Shown one piece after another: positions 1-9,200 of a stretch of DNA of 64,000 nucleotides (positions are counted from its first letter, which is position 1; each line of letters starts with the position of its first letter). This stretch comes from Paracoccus marcusii (GTDB taxonomy: Bacteria; Pseudomonadota; Alphaproteobacteria; Rhodobacterales; Rhodobacteraceae). The stretch is taken from NCBI RefSeq assembly GCF_028621715.1, contig NZ_CP117466.1:1188501-1252500 (forward strand), given 5' to 3'. The translations under genes were made by a program, and so were the position numbers. The notes below the pieces were generated by a model. It was not told the DNA's origin. It did not search any database and saw only the letters and a program-made list of their open reading frames with translations.

Positions 1-10
1 GACGCAAGAG

Positions 11-37
11 AACGCCCCGGAACCGCGTTCCGGGGCG
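11..37 (-). terminator. Terminator of msrB-msrA
   Basis: A perfect 10-bp stem (CGCCCCGGAA at 13-22 against TTCCGGGGCG at 28-37) with a 5-nt loop lies just past the msrA stop codon. On the minus strand it is followed by a pyrimidine-rich TTCTCTT stretch, so it reads as an intrinsic terminator for the leftward msrB-msrA unit. Confidence 0.7.
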
Positions 38-45
38 CCCGTGCC

Positions 46-552
46 TCACTCGGCCGCGTCGCGTTTGGGCAGGACCCAATCGGGGCGCGGGAAATGGCAG
101 GTATAGCCGTTGGGGAACCGCTCCAGATAATCCTGGTGCTCGGGCTCGGCCTCCCAGAAATCGCCCACCGGCTCGACCTCGGTCACGACGCGTCCCGGCC
201 AGATGCCGGATGCGTCCACATCCGCGATCGTGTCCAGCGCCACCTGCTTCTGTGCCTCGTCCGCGTAATAGATCGCGGAACGATAGCCCGGCCCGATGTC
301 GTTGCCCTGCCGGTTCGGCGTGGACGGGTCGTGGATCTGGAAGAAGAACTCCAGCAGCCGGCGATAACTGATCAGGTCGGGGTCGAACATGATCTCGATC
401 GCCTCGGCATGGGTGCCGTGGTTGCGATAGGTCGCATTGGGCACGTCGCCGCCGGAATAACCGACGCGCGTCGCGATCACGCCCGGCATGCGCCGGATCA
501 GGTCCTGCATGCCCCAGAAGCAGCCACCGGCCAGAACCGCACGTTCAACCAT
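46..552 (-). CDS. msrA: Peptide-methionine (S)-S-oxide reductase MsrA
   Basis: Reduces the S epimer of methionine sulfoxide, free or in proteins, and so repairs oxidative damage. The protein has 168 residues, the usual MsrA length. The signature GGCFWG comes right after the start and puts the catalytic cysteine at residue 11; the family blocks TRVGYSGG and [14 protein letters not shown] sequence (here [10 protein letters not shown]) follow. The ATG at 552 is chosen because it places the signature at the usual N-terminal distance; a longer in-frame extension exists but reads out of msrB sequence. The start overlaps the msrB stop by 8 nt, so the two epimer-specific reductases are translationally coupled. 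Confidence 0.95.
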   Translation of the reverse strand: MVERAVLAGGCFWGMQDLIRRMPGVIATRVGYSGGDVPNATYRNHGTHAEAIEIMFDPDLISYRRLLEFFFQIHDPSTPNRQGNDIGPGYRSAIYYADEAQKQVALDTIADVDASGIWPGRVVTEVEPVGDFWEAEPEHQDYLERFPNGYTCHFPRPDWVLPKRDAAE

Positions 553-994
553 GATGCGCCTCCTCGACCTGGGCCAGATAGTCGCCGTAACCCTCGGCCT
601 CCATCCGGTCCTTGGGGACAAAGCGCAGCGACGCCGAATTGATGCAATAGCGCAGCCCGCCCTGATCGCGCGGACCGTCCGGGAAGACGTGGCCCAGATG
701 GCTGTCGCCGTGCTTGGACCGCACCTCGACCCGGACCATGCCGTGGGTGGTGTCGCGATGCTCGGTCACGTTGCCCTCGATGGGCTTGGTGAAGGCGGGC
801 CAGCCGCAGCCGGAATTGTATTTCGTGCTGCTGACGAACAGCGGCTCTCCCGAGACGACATCGACATAGATGCCCGCATCGAAATGGTGGTCGTATTCGC
901 CGGTGAAGGCCCGCTCGGTGCCGTTCTCCTGGGTGACGCGATACTGCTCCGGGGTCAGCCGGGCGATCGCGTCGGGGGTTTTCTCATAGGCCAT
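545..994 (-). CDS. msrB: Peptide-methionine (R)-S-oxide reductase MsrB
   Basis: Reduces the R epimer of methionine sulfoxide, complementing MsrA, with thioredoxin as the usual reductant. The protein has 149 residues. Family blocks [19 protein letters not shown] (Cys63, usual resolving position), [10 protein letters not shown] and [11 protein letters not shown] (Cys117, catalytic) are all present. The two CxxC pairs that hold structural zinc in many MsrB proteins are replaced (VVSGEPL and KHGDSHLGH at those places), so this is a zinc-free form. The ATG at 994 begins [10 protein letters not shown], and GAGGACCAG just upstream can serve as the ribosome site. First gene of the msrB-msrA pair. Confidence 0.95.
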   Translation of the reverse strand: MAYEKTPDAIARLTPEQYRVTQENGTERAFTGEYDHHFDAGIYVDVVSGEPLFVSSTKYNSGCGWPAFTKPIEGNVTEHRDTTHGMVRVEVRSKHGDSHLGHVFPDGPRDQGGLRYCINSASLRFVPKDRMEAEGYGDYLAQVEEAHHG

Positions 995-1059
995 CTGGTC
1001 CTCCACGGATGGGACGGTTCGATCCCCTATATGGGAAGCGTCCCGCCCATCCGCAAAGG

Positions 1060-2028
1060 TCACAGGCGCGAAACGGCCTCTTTCGCGGCTTGATATTCCG
1101 CAGCCAGCCGGTCGATGCGCGCGCCCGCCGGTTCCACCGCCCGCACCGCGCCGATCCCCTGGCCCGCGCCCCAGATGGTGGACCAGGCCTTGGGCTTCGA
1201 CGATCCGTCGCTGAAATTCATCGCGCTGGCATCGGCCCCCGCCAGATTGTCCGGGTCCAGCCCCGCCTTGCGGATCGACGGCGCCAGGTAGTTGCCCGAG
1301 ACGCCCGTGAACAGGGACGAGGTCACGATGTCCTCCGCCGTGCTGTCCACGATCATCTGCTTGTAGTCGGGCTGGGCATTCGCCTCCTCGGTCGCGATGA
1401 AGGGGCTGCCGATATAGGCCAGATCCGCCCCCATCACCTGCGCCGCCAGCACCGCCCGCCCGGTGGCGATCGAGCCCGACAGCAGCAGCGGCCCGTCGAA
1501 CCACGCGCGGATCTCCTGGATCAGCGCGAAGGGCGATTGCGGCCCGGCATGGCCTCCCGCACCCGCCGCCACCGCAATCAGCCCGTCGGCGCCCTTCTCG
1601 ATGGCCTTCTTCGCGAACATGTTGTTGATCACGTCATGCAGCGCGATCCCGCCGCAGTCATGGGCGGCCTGGTTCACCTCGACCCGCGCGCCAAGCGAGG
1701 TGATCCAGATCGGCACCTTGTGGCGGTGACAGATCTCAATGTCACGCTCCAGCCGCGCGTTGCTGCGATGCACGATCTGGTTGACCGCGAAGGGGGCAGC
1801 GGGGTGGTCGGGATTCGCTTGGTTGTGACGGTCCAGCTCCTCCTCGATCCGGGTCAGCCAGGCGTCCAGCATGGAGGGCTCGCCGTCCTTTTCGCGGGCG
1901 TTCAGCGCCGGAAAGCTGCCGACGATGCCCGCCTTGCACTGCGCGATGACCAGATCGGGCCCCGAGACGATGAACATGGGCGAGGCAACGACCGGAATGC
2001 GCAGGCCCTGCAGGATCGGTGGCAGCAT
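1060..2028 (-). CDS. Nitronate monooxygenase family flavoprotein
   Basis: FMN-dependent TIM-barrel protein of the 2-nitropropane dioxygenase/nitronate monooxygenase family, which oxidises alkyl nitronates; close relatives include enoyl-ACP reductase II. The protein has 322 residues. It starts [23 protein letters not shown], and contains the glycine-rich flavin phosphate segment [14 protein letters not shown] and the later [16 protein letters not shown] block typical of the family. The start at 2028 has a GGGAGA ribosome site; an upstream in-frame extension is low in family similarity. It is a single gene, and the natural substrate cannot be told from sequence. Confidence 0.85.
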   Translation of the reverse strand: MLPPILQGLRIPVVASPMFIVSGPDLVIAQCKAGIVGSFPALNAREKDGEPSMLDAWLTRIEEELDRHNQANPDHPAAPFAVNQIVHRSNARLERDIEICHRHKVPIWITSLGARVEVNQAAHDCGGIALHDVINNMFAKKAIEKGADGLIAVAAGAGGHAGPQSPFALIQEIRAWFDGPLLLSGSIATGRAVLAAQVMGADLAYIGSPFIATEEANAQPDYKQMIVDSTAEDIVTSSLFTGVSGNYLAPSIRKAGLDPDNLAGADASAMNFSDGSSKPKAWSTIWGAGQGIGAVRAVEPAGARIDRLAAEYQAAKEAVSRL

Positions 2029-2174
2029 GGATGATCTCCCTTGGATTTGCGTCACGATGCCCGCGCCTTGGGCAGCGGGCAAGCCGTGACGCGGCGACAG
2101 GGCGGCGGCACTGGCCATCGCGGGTGCTGCAGCGTAAGCCGGGGCGGAATTGCATATCGTGAAAGGCCCGCCCC

Positions 2175-3065
2175 ATGATCCGTCCCGCCCTAGCCCTGAT
2201 GCTGTCTGCCGCCCCCCTGGCCGCGCATGGTGTCGACGACACGCCCCGCATCGCCGTCATGTCGGCCTTCGAGCCAGAATGGATCAGCCTGCAGGCTGAC
2301 CTCGAGGGCGCGGAAACCCAGGCCATCAACGGCACCGAGTTCATCACCGGCACCCTGTCGGGGCAGGAGGTCGTGCTGTTCCTGTCGGGCGTGTCGATGG
2401 TGAACGCGGCCATGACCACCCAGATGGCGCTGGAGCAGTTCGACATCGAGGCGATCGTGTTCTCGGGCATCGCGGGCGGGGTCGATCCGGCGCTGAACAT
2501 CGGCGACGTGGTCGTGGCGGACCAGTGGGGCCAGTGGCTGGAGACGGTCATGGCGCGCCGGACCGAGGAGGGCTTCGCCCTGCCGGGATTCCTGGAATCG
2601 CCCTTTCCGAACTATGACATGATCTACACGCGCGAAACGACCGTGGCCTCGGACCGGGGCGAGCCCGAGACGCGGTTCTGGTTTCCCGCCGACCCGGCCC
2701 TTCTGGAGGTCGCCGCCCGCGTGGCCGAGACGACCGATCTGGCCGACTGCAATGCCCAGAACGACTGCCTGACCACCGCGCCGCAGATTCGGGTCGGCGG
2801 AAACGGCGTGTCGGGGTCGTCCTTCATGGACAATGCCGGGGTGCGCGACTGGCTGTCCACGACCTTCGAGGCGCAGGTCGTGGATATGGAATCGGCCGCC
2901 GTGGCGCAGGTGGCCTGGGCGAACCAGGTGCCCTTCATCGCCTTCCGCTCGCTGTCGGACCTGGCCGGCGGCGGCGAGGGCGAGAACGAGATGGGCGTCT
3001 TCATGTCGCTGGCCTCCGACAATTCGGCGGCGCTGGTCAAGGCCTTCCTGGCCGAGATGCCCTGA
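2175..3065 (+). CDS. Exported MTA/SAH nucleosidase-like phosphorylase-superfamily protein
   Basis: Member of the nucleoside phosphorylase superfamily closest in motif layout to 5'-methylthioadenosine/S-adenosylhomocysteine nucleosidase, which cuts the glycosidic bond of MTA or SAH. The protein has 296 residues, longer than the roughly 230 of cytoplasmic enzymes. Equivalents of the catalytic residues are present: Glu33 in SAFEPEW, Glu239 in VVDMESAAV and Asp262 in RSLSDLAGG, plus the FSGIAGGVDP loop. Residues 1-18 look like a cleavable signal peptide, and Cys192 and Cys198 could form a disulfide, so a periplasmic location is inferred. It could act on another purine nucleoside. Single gene ended by a strong terminator. 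Confidence 0.8.
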   Translation: MIRPALALMLSAAPLAAHGVDDTPRIAVMSAFEPEWISLQADLEGAETQAINGTEFITGTLSGQEVVLFLSGVSMVNAAMTTQMALEQFDIEAIVFSGIAGGVDPALNIGDVVVADQWGQWLETVMARRTEEGFALPGFLESPFPNYDMIYTRETTVASDRGEPETRFWFPADPALLEVAARVAETTDLADCNAQNDCLTTAPQIRVGGNGVSGSSFMDNAGVRDWLSTTFEAQVVDMESAAVAQVAWANQVPFIAFRSLSDLAGGGEGENEMGVFMSLASDNSAALVKAFLAEMP

Positions 3066-3070
3066 CGGAA

Positions 3071-3103
3071 ACGGCCCCCGGATCGCTCCGGGGGCCGTCT
3101 TTT
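3071..3103 (+). terminator. Intrinsic terminator of the nucleosidase-like gene
   Basis: A 12-bp perfect stem (ACGGCCCCCGGA at 3071-3082 with its complement at 3087-3098) and a 4-nt loop, followed by CTTTTC on the plus strand. It lies between convergent genes and touches the clpB stop codon, so it may also slow leftward transcription, although the minus-strand side has few Ts. Confidence 0.85.
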
Positions 3104-5733
3104 CAGTGGACCTTCGGGCGCGGGCCTTCGCCGATCGCGCCAAGCCGCGGTCCCGCCTGGCCCACACGGTTGCCGACCAGCAGGCCGTCCGGCCCGGCGC
3201 TGACATGGACGGTCGCCCCGTCCATGACCTCTCCGGACAAGAGCAGTTCCGCCAGCGGGTCCTGCAGGGCGCGCTGGATCACACGCTTCAGCGGACGCGC
3301 GCCGAAGACCGGGTCGTAACCCTGATCGGCCAGCCACATCCGCGCCGCGTCGTCCATGTCCAGCGTGATCTTGCGACCCGCCAAGCGCTTTTCCAGCCGC
3401 GCCATCTGTACCTTGACGATCCCGTCCATGTTCGTCCGCGAGAGCCTGCGGAAGATGATGATCTCGTCCAGGCGGTTCAGGAATTCGGGGCGGAAATGGC
3501 CGCGCACCGCCTCCATCACCTGATGGCGGGCGTCCGACGCATCCGCCTCCTCGGGCAGATGCGACAGCGCCTGAGAGCCCAGGTTCGAGGTCAGGATGAT
3601 CAGCGTCTGCTTGAAGTCCACCGTCCGGCCCTGGCCGTCCGTCAGCACCCCGTCATCCAGCACCTGGAGCAGCACGTTGAAGACGTCCGGATGCGCCTTT
3701 TCGACCTCGTCGAACAGGATCACCTGATAGGGACGCCGCCGCACGGCCTCGGTCAGCACGCCGCCCTCGTCGTAACCCACATAGCCCGGAGGCGCGCCGA
3801 TCAGCCGGGCCACGGAATGCTTTTCCATGAACTCGGACATGTCGATGCGGACCATCGCGCTGTCATCGTCGAACATGTATTCGGCCAGCGCCTTGGTCAG
3901 TTCCGTCTTGCCGACGCCGGTGGGCCCCAGGAACAGGAAGCTGCCAAGCGGCCGGTTCTCGTCGTTCAGGCCCGCGCGGGCGCGGCGGACGGCATTGCTG
4001 ACCGCGGTGACGGCCTCCTGCTGGCCGATCACGCGCTTGCCGATCTGCTCCTCCATCTTCAACAGCTTGTCGCGCTCGCCCTCCAGCATCTTGGCGGTGG
4101 GGATGCCGGTCCAGCGTTCCACGACCTCGGCGATCTGTTCGGGGCGGACGGCCTCCTCGACCATCAGACCGTCGCCCTGCTCGGCTTCGGCCAATTGCTT
4201 CTCCAGTCCGGGGATGATGCCATAGGACAGCTCTCCGGCGCGGGCCAGGTTCCCCTCACGCTTGGCCTGATCCAGGTCGGCGCGGGCGCGGTCCAGCTGC
4301 TCCTTGAGGTCGCGCGACCCCTGCAGCTTGTCGCGTTCCGCCTGCCAGCGGGCGGTCATCTCGGCGCTGCGCTCCTGCAGGCCGGACAGGTCCTTCTCCA
4401 GTCGCTCCAGACGGTCCTTCGATGCCGCGTCGTCCTCCTTCTTCAGCGCCTCGGCCTCGATCTGCAGCTGCAGGATCTGGCGATCCAGCTGGTCCAGCTC
4501 CTCGGGCTTGCTGTCGACCTCCATGCGCAGGCGCGAGGCTGCCTCGTCCATCAGGTCGATGGCCTTGTCGGGCAGGAAACGGTCGGTGATGTAGCGATGC
4601 GACAGCGTCGCCGCCGCGACCAGGGCCGCGTCGCTGATCCGCACGCCGTGGTGCAGCTCGTACTTCTCCTTGATGCCGCGCAGGATGCTGATCGTGTCCT
4701 CGACCGTCGGCTCCTCGACCAGCACGGGCTGGAAGCGCCGGGCCAGGGCCGCGTCCTTCTCGATATACTTGCGATATTCGTCCAGCGTGGTGGCGCCGAC
4801 GCAATGCAGCTCGCCCCGCGCCAGGGCCGGCTTGATCAGGTTGGCGGCATCCATCGCGCCGTCGCCCTTGCCCGCGCCGACCAGCGTGTGCAGCTCGTCG
4901 ATGAACAGGATGATCTCGCCGGCGGCGGTCTCGATCTCCTTCAGGATCGACTTCAGCCGCTCCTCGAAATCGCCGCGATACTTCGCGCCCGCGATCAGCG
5001 CGCCCATGTCCAGCGCCATCAGCCGCTTGTTGCGCAGGGATTCCGGCACGTCGCCGTCGATGATGCGCAACGCGAGGCCCTCGGCGATGGCGGTCTTGCC
5101 GACGCCGGGTTCGCCGATCAGGACGGGGTTGTTCTTGGTGCGCCGCGACAGGACCTGCATGGCGCGGCGGATCTCCTCGTCGCGGCCGATGATCGGGTCG
5201 ATCTTGCCGTCGCGCGCGGCCGCCGTCAGGTCGCGGGCATACTTCTCCAACGCCTCATAGCTGTCCTCGGCGGATGCCGTGTCGGCGGTGCGTCCCTTGC
5301 GGATGTCGTTGATCGCGGCGTTCAGTGCTTGCGCGTTAACCGAACCCGCAGCCAGCGCATCGCGGGCGTTCGTGTTGACCATGGCCAGCGCCATCAGCAC
5401 CCGTTCGGCGGGCACGAAGCTGTCGCCGGCCTTCTTGGCCACCGACTCCGCCTCGTCCAGCACGCGGACCAGGGTGGGGTCGACATAGACCTGACCGCTG
5501 CCCGACCCGCTGACCTTGGGCTGTTTCGCCACGGCGGCATCCACCGCCTCGCGCACGCGCTTGGCGTCGCCGCCCGCACGGGTGATCAGGTTCGAGGCCA
5601 GTCCCTGGTCGTCATCCATCAGCGCCTTCAGCAGATGCTCGGGCATCACGCGCTGCTGATTCTCGCGGATCGCGATGGTCTGGGCGGATTGCAGGAAGCC
5701 GCGCGACCGTTCCGTGAACTTTTCCATGTTCAT
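3103..5733 (-). CDS. clpB: ATP-dependent disaggregase ClpB
   Basis: Hsp100 chaperone that pulls polypeptides out of aggregates together with DnaK/DnaJ/GrpE. The protein has 876 residues, the normal length. Order: N-terminal Clp repeat domain (about 1-145), first AAA+ ring with Walker A GEPGVGKT at 207-214 and Walker B ILFIDELH, coiled-coil middle domain (about 408-525) that marks ClpB rather than ClpA or ClpC, second AAA+ ring with Walker A GPTGVGKT at 603-610, then the D2-small domain. The start at 5733 (MNMEKF) has AGGAG upstream; Met3 is an alternative. It is monocistronic, with a heat-shock-type promoter 80-110 bp upstream. Confidence 0.98.
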   Translation of the reverse strand: MNMEKFTERSRGFLQSAQTIAIRENQQRVMPEHLLKALMDDDQGLASNLITRAGGDAKRVREAVDAAVAKQPKVSGSGSGQVYVDPTLVRVLDEAESVAKKAGDSFVPAERVLMALAMVNTNARDALAAGSVNAQALNAAINDIRKGRTADTASAEDSYEALEKYARDLTAAARDGKIDPIIGRDEEIRRAMQVLSRRTKNNPVLIGEPGVGKTAIAEGLALRIIDGDVPESLRNKRLMALDMGALIAGAKYRGDFEERLKSILKEIETAAGEIILFIDELHTLVGAGKGDGAMDAANLIKPALARGELHCVGATTLDEYRKYIEKDAALARRFQPVLVEEPTVEDTISILRGIKEKYELHHGVRISDAALVAAATLSHRYITDRFLPDKAIDLMDEAASRLRMEVDSKPEELDQLDRQILQLQIEAEALKKEDDAASKDRLERLEKDLSGLQERSAEMTARWQAERDKLQGSRDLKEQLDRARADLDQAKREGNLARAGELSYGIIPGLEKQLAEAEQGDGLMVEEAVRPEQIAEVVERWTGIPTAKMLEGERDKLLKMEEQIGKRVIGQQEAVTAVSNAVRRARAGLNDENRPLGSFLFLGPTGVGKTELTKALAEYMFDDDSAMVRIDMSEFMEKHSVARLIGAPPGYVGYDEGGVLTEAVRRRPYQVILFDEVEKAHPDVFNVLLQVLDDGVLTDGQGRTVDFKQTLIILTSNLGSQALSHLPEEADASDARHQVMEAVRGHFRPEFLNRLDEIIIFRRLSRTNMDGIVKVQMARLEKRLAGRKITLDMDDAARMWLADQGYDPVFGARPLKRVIQRALQDPLAELLLSGEVMDGATVHVSAGPDGLLVGNRVGQAGPRLGAIGEGPRPKVH

Positions 5734-5812
5734 CGGCAGTACTCCTTTTGCAAAGCCCCCGTGCTGGTGGCGCCCTGTTGCGGCACGCCCCGGTCCGGGT
5801 CTGATGGATCAG

Positions 5813-5841
5813 ATTTGGGGGGGTCGCGGGGTGGTTTCAAG
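5813..5841 (-). promoter_or_regulatory. Sigma-32 (RpoH)-type promoter for clpB
   Basis: On the minus strand CTTGAA (5841-5836) is followed after exactly 13 nt by CCCCCCAAAT (5822-5813). The enterobacterial heat-shock consensus is CTTGAA, 13-15 nt, CCCCATNT. Position and direction suit clpB, a classic RpoH target. The match was read by eye and no start site is known. Confidence 0.65.
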
Positions 5842-5880
5842 CATGTCATAAGGCCCGCGGAACAAAGAAGGGGATGCGTG

Positions 5881-6561
5881 ATGGATGACCGGCTGATCGT
5901 GGCGCTGGACGTGCCGAATGCCGTGGCGGGGCTGGACCTGGCGGGACGCCTGGGCGACGCCGTGGGCTTCTACAAGATCGGGCTGGGCATGCTGACCGGC
6001 GGCGGCCTGGCCCTGGCCAACGAGCTGAAGCAGGAGCACGGCAAGCGCATCTTCCTGGACATGAAACTGTTCGACATCGGCGCGACCGTCGAGGCCGCTG
6101 TGCGGGGGCTGGCGCAGTTCGACCTGGACTTCCTGACCGTGCATGGCGACCCGCATGTGGTGGCGGCGGCCAAGCAGGGGGCTGCGGGGTCGAACCTGAA
6201 GATCCTGGGCGTGACCATCCTGACCTCGCTGGACCGGGCCGACCTGGACGCGGGGCTGATGCAGGCGGGCGATCTGCACGACATCACCGTGGAACGCGCC
6301 GCCCGCGCCTTCGAGGCGGGGGCCGACGGCATCATCTGCTCCCCGCGCGAGGCGGCCGACATCCGCGCCCTGCCGGGATCGCGCCTGATCGTGACGCCGG
6401 GCGTGCGCCCCGCGGGCAGCGCCTTGGGCGACCAGAAACGGGTCGAGACGCCCGCATCGGCCATCGCCGCCGGGGTCGACCACATTGTGGTGGGCCGCCC
6501 GGTCTGGCAGGCCGCCGATCCGCGCGCGGCGGCGCAGGCGATCCTGGCCGAACTGGCTTGA
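5881..6561 (+). CDS. pyrF: Orotidine 5'-phosphate decarboxylase
   Basis: Last step of de novo UMP synthesis: decarboxylates OMP to UMP in the cytoplasm. The protein has 226 residues, normal for the bacterial group. Motifs: MDDRLIVALD at the start (substrate Asp10), the catalytic DMKLFDIG array with Asp60, Lys62 and Asp65, and the C-terminal phosphate-binding VTPGVRP and DHIVVGRPV loops. The ATG at 5881 follows AAGAAGGGG; a GTG one codon upstream is possible. It diverges from clpB across about 150 bp. An in-frame open reading frame continues far upstream but is antisense to clpB and not coding. Confidence 0.97.
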   Translation: MDDRLIVALDVPNAVAGLDLAGRLGDAVGFYKIGLGMLTGGGLALANELKQEHGKRIFLDMKLFDIGATVEAAVRGLAQFDLDFLTVHGDPHVVAAAKQGAAGSNLKILGVTILTSLDRADLDAGLMQAGDLHDITVERAARAFEAGADGIICSPREAADIRALPGSRLIVTPGVRPAGSALGDQKRVETPASAIAAGVDHIVVGRPVWQAADPRAAAQAILAELA

Positions 6562-6609
6562 CGCCCGGCGCCCCCGCGTCCCAGCATGGCGCGAAACGCG
6601 GGGGTGGCG

Positions 6610-7314
6610 ATGGACGATGACGGCGGCGTGCAGAAGGTCCGCAACGAGCTGGTCCTGTCCTTTCTGGCGGTGCGCCGCGCCATCGGCGCCCTGGGGTTCT
6701 TTCTGCCGCTGGCGCTGATCGCCTATGCGGTGCTGTGGCCCGAGCCACTGCGGACCAGCATCTCGGCCTATTACTATTCGCCGATGCGCGAGGTCTTCGT
6801 CGGCACGCTGATCGCGCAGGCCGTGTTCCTGTGGAGCTATGAGGGGTTCCGCCCCGATGCGGGCGAATGGATCACCGACAAGGCCATGGCGCGGCTGGCG
6901 GCGGTCTCCATCGCGCTGGTGGCCCTGGTGCCCACCGACGGGCCGGACGGGCCCTGCACCGCGCTGGAATGCATCGCGGGTCCGAGCCTGTCGGCGCTGA
7001 TCCATGTCGTCGCGGCGGGACTGTTCTTTGCCGCGCTGGCGGTGTTCTGCCTGGTGCTGTTCGTCAGGGGTACCGTGGACGGCCCGGAAAAGGCCGCGTC
7101 GAACCGCATCTATCGCATCTGCGGCTGGACGATCATCGTCAGCATCGGCCTGATCGGGCTTTTGTTCGCGACGGGCCTGGACGATACGCTGGCGCGCCTG
7201 CGCCCGGTCTTCTGGCTGGAGACGGCGGCCACCTTCGCCTTTGCGACCAGTTGGGCAGTCAAGGGCGACAGCCTGCGCCCGCTGACCCGCGCCGTCATCG
7301 CCGCATCGCGGTGA
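6610..7314 (+). CDS. Putative integral membrane protein of unknown function
   Basis: A 234-residue protein with about six hydrophobic segments: near residues 18-40, 60-78, 93-110, 125-148, 170-190 and 200-220. An aromatic, proline-bearing loop SISAYYYSPMREVF follows the first segment, and similar loops occur in a family of uncharacterised bacterial membrane proteins. No catalytic motif is recognised. The ATG at 6610 is preferred because GGGGTGG lies just upstream; an ATG at 6586 adds eight residues without a clear ribosome site. It follows pyrF by 48 nt in the same direction and may share its transcript. Its 3' end overlaps the convergent Nudix gene by 20 nt. Confidence 0.75.
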   Translation: MDDDGGVQKVRNELVLSFLAVRRAIGALGFFLPLALIAYAVLWPEPLRTSISAYYYSPMREVFVGTLIAQAVFLWSYEGFRPDAGEWITDKAMARLAAVSIALVALVPTDGPDGPCTALECIAGPSLSALIHVVAAGLFFAALAVFCLVLFVRGTVDGPEKAASNRIYRICGWTIIVSIGLIGLLFATGLDDTLARLRPVFWLETAATFAFATSWAVKGDSLRPLTRAVIAASR

Positions 7315-7705
7315 TCCAGCGGCAGAAATGCGGGATCGCGCGCGGATGGGCCAGATAGTCGGCCACCGGCATCATGCACCACCCCTGACCTTCGTCCCCG
7401 AACCGGATCGCGGCGATCTGGGCCGCGCTGATCTGCCCCGCAAACAGCCAGGACATCAGTCCGGTCGCGGAATGCGACGGAAACGCCCGACCGGTCAGCG
7501 CCTGCGGGGACAGGTGCAGCCCGAACTCCTCGTCCAGCTCGCGCAGGGCGCATTGGACGGGCGTCTCCTGTCCTTCGCGGCCGCCGCCGGGCAGGTCCCA
7601 ATGCGCCGGAAAGGGAATGTCGGGGCGATCGTCGCGCAGGCAGGTCAGCAGCCGGTCGCCATGGGTCAGCAGCAGCTTGGCACCGTTGAAGGCCGCGGCG
7701 GTCAT
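7295..7705 (-). CDS. Nudix hydrolase
   Basis: Hydrolyses a nucleoside diphosphate linked to another moiety. The protein has 136 residues. The full Nudix box (GX5EX7REUXEEXGU) is present in the segment from GGREGQE through RELDEEFGL, including the metal-binding glutamates. The rest (HWDLPGGGREG before the box, DEGQGWCMMPVADYL after) resembles small Nudix proteins of the MutT type whose substrate is not predictable. The start codon overlaps the stop of the upstream amidohydrolase-like gene in an ATGA, so the two are co-translated. It is convergent with and overlaps the membrane protein gene. Confidence 0.9.
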   Translation of the reverse strand: MTAAAFNGAKLLLTHGDRLLTCLRDDRPDIPFPAHWDLPGGGREGQETPVQCALRELDEEFGLHLSPQALTGRAFPSHSATGLMSWLFAGQISAAQIAAIRFGDEGQGWCMMPVADYLAHPRAIPHFCRWITAMRR

Positions 7706-8592
7706 TCCGCGGCGACGCGCCCGCCCGACTGATCCTGGCCCAGGCCGGACAGGCGGCCGATCACCCGGGCGATTCGCGCCGCGAAGTCGTCGAAGTCGGG
7801 GCGGGGGGTGATCGTCGCCTCGTCCATGTAGAGCGAGCGGTCGATCTCCAGCTGCACGACATGGACGTTCTGGGCGGGGCGGCCATAGGCCGAGCAGATG
7901 TAGGCCCCCGAGAAGGGAGCATTGCGGCGCAGGGTCCAGCCCTCGGCCTCGACCGCGGCGCTGACCGCGTCCGAGATGCGCGCCGCCGCCGACAGGCCGT
8001 GACGGTTGCCCAGCACCATGTCGGGCCGCGTCCCCTGCAGATGCGACAGCGCATCATGGGGCATGGAGTGCATGTCGATCAGGATTGCCTGCCCGAATCG
8101 GGCGCGGGCCTGCGCGATCAGCCCGGACAGCGCCGCGTGATAGGGGCGCCAGCAGGCGTCGATCCGGCGGTCGGCCTCGGCCCGGTCGATCTGGCGGTCG
8201 TGAATCACCCGGCCCTGGCTGACCACGCGGGGAATCACCCCCAGCCCGGCCAGGGTGCGCTGGTTCAGCGGGTGGCGCGGCACGCCGCGCACGACCAGGG
8301 GGTCGATCTCGTCCGCGCCGCGGTTGAGGTCCACGATGCAGCGCGGGATGCGCGCGGCCAGCGTGACCGCGCCGAAGGCCGTGGCGGGCGCGATCAGGCG
8401 ATCGATGAAGGCGTCCTCGGACGATCGCAGGGTCTGGATGGGCAGGCGGGTGCCTTGCAGGAACCAGTTGGGATAGTCATGGCCCGAATGCGGGGACGCG
8501 AAGATCACCCCCGAAAGCCAGTGGCGGGGGCGTGTCACGACATAGGGCAGATCAGGCTGGGACAAGGCAGACCTCGGCATCCGGCGCGTCAT
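7702..8592 (-). CDS. N-formylglutamate amidohydrolase family protein
   Basis: Zinc-dependent hydrolase of the FGase family; characterised members hydrolyse N-formyl-L-glutamate at the end of histidine degradation. With the start at 8592 it has 296 residues. Visible family features are the early FASPHSGHDYP segment (metal-binding His and Asp neighbourhood), SEDAFIDRL, the DLNRGADEIDP loop, LIDMHSMPHDA and the late QLEIDRSLYM segment. No other hut gene is nearby, so the substrate is uncertain. The start is not sharply defined: ATGs at 8592 and 8580 both fit and neither has a strong ribosome site. Upstream gene of the Nudix pair. Confidence 0.85.
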   Translation of the reverse strand: MTRRMPRSALSQPDLPYVVTRPRHWLSGVIFASPHSGHDYPNWFLQGTRLPIQTLRSSEDAFIDRLIAPATAFGAVTLAARIPRCIVDLNRGADEIDPLVVRGVPRHPLNQRTLAGLGVIPRVVSQGRVIHDRQIDRAEADRRIDACWRPYHAALSGLIAQARARFGQAILIDMHSMPHDALSHLQGTRPDMVLGNRHGLSAAARISDAVSAAVEAEGWTLRRNAPFSGAYICSAYGRPAQNVHVVQLEIDRSLYMDEATITPRPDFDDFAARIARVIGRLSGLGQDQSGGRVAAE

Positions 8593-8720
8593 CGCATATA
8601 AACCTGAAAAATTGCCCACCGATAGGCCTTGAATACCCCAGACACCTCGGTTAAAGACCTGCGGACCGAGGGGATTGCACCGGGTTTTCGCAAGGAAACG
8701 TGATGGAATCACCAAGGAAC

Positions 8721-8795
8721 GGGCGGTTAGCTCAGCGGTAGAGCACTACGTTGACATCGTAGTGGCCACTGGTTCGATCCCAGTACCGCCCACCA
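8721..8795 (+). tRNA. tRNA-Val (anticodon GAC)
   Basis: A 75-nt cloverleaf. The acceptor stem GGGCGGT pairs with ACCGCCC; the D arm contains TAGCTCAGCGGTAGAGC; anticodon stem CTACG/CGTAG frames loop TTGACAT with anticodon GAC; the T arm is ACTGG-TTCGATC-CCAGT. CCA is encoded at 8793-8795. It reads valine GTC codons, which are frequent in this GC-rich genome. Confidence 0.97.
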
Positions 8796-8805
8796 TTATT
8801 TCGCC

Positions 8806-8836
8806 GCCCCCGGCCAAAACCGGGGGCATTTCGTTT
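8806..8836 (+). terminator. Terminator after tRNA-Val
   Basis: GCCCCCGG (8806-8813) pairs with CCGGGGGC (8820-8827) around a 6-nt loop, followed by ATTTCGTTTT. It lies 10 nt past the tRNA CCA end and before rpmJ. Confidence 0.8.
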
Positions 8837-8877
8837 TCCAATGCGGCTGCGACGCGCCGCGACGATGGAGAAAACCG

Positions 8878-9003
8878 ATGAAGGTTCGCAACTCGCTCCG
8901 CTCGCTCAAGAGCCGGCACCGCGACTGCCAGGTCGTGCGCCGCAAGGGCCGCATCTACGTGATCAACAAGACCAACCGCCGCTTCAAGGCCCGCCAAGGC
9001 TGA
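8878..9003 (+). CDS. rpmJ: 50S ribosomal protein L36 (short form)
   Basis: Small basic protein of the large ribosomal subunit, 41 residues, starting [11 protein letters not shown] and ending RRFKARQG. It has a single cysteine (Cys17) instead of the four-residue Cys/His zinc site of the classical form, so it is the zinc-independent type normally found in alphaproteobacteria. GGAG lies 8 nt upstream of the ATG. It stands alone between two hairpin terminators. Confidence 0.96.
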   Translation: MKVRNSLRSLKSRHRDCQVVRRKGRIYVINKTNRRFKARQG

Positions 9004-9056
9004 TCGGTCGGGTCCTGGCCGGGTCATCCGGCAGGTCACGCGGAAACGACAGTACC

Positions 9057-9083
9057 ACCCGCCCCTCACAGGGCGGGTTTTTT
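9057..9083 (+). terminator. Intrinsic terminator of rpmJ
   Basis: ACCCGCCC (9057-9064) pairs with GGGCGGGT (9071-9078) around a 6-nt loop, and the final stem base begins a run of six Ts. This is a textbook Rho-independent terminator 54 nt after the rpmJ stop. Confidence 0.9.
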
Positions 9084-9200
9084 CATGCCGGGCCGCCAAC
9101 CCGCATTAAGGTTTTATCAACTTTTCCGTACGATGCCGGGCCATGGCGCGTTAGTATCGGGGCATCGGCATGGGGCCGGTCGCGAACGGGGTCTGGGTCG

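Noticed and set aside
2833..5880. Very long plus-strand open frame running antisense to clpB into pyrF
   Set aside because: Only the last 226 codons (pyrF) show a protein family. The rest mirrors clpB codons and reflects the scarcity of stops in GC-rich DNA.
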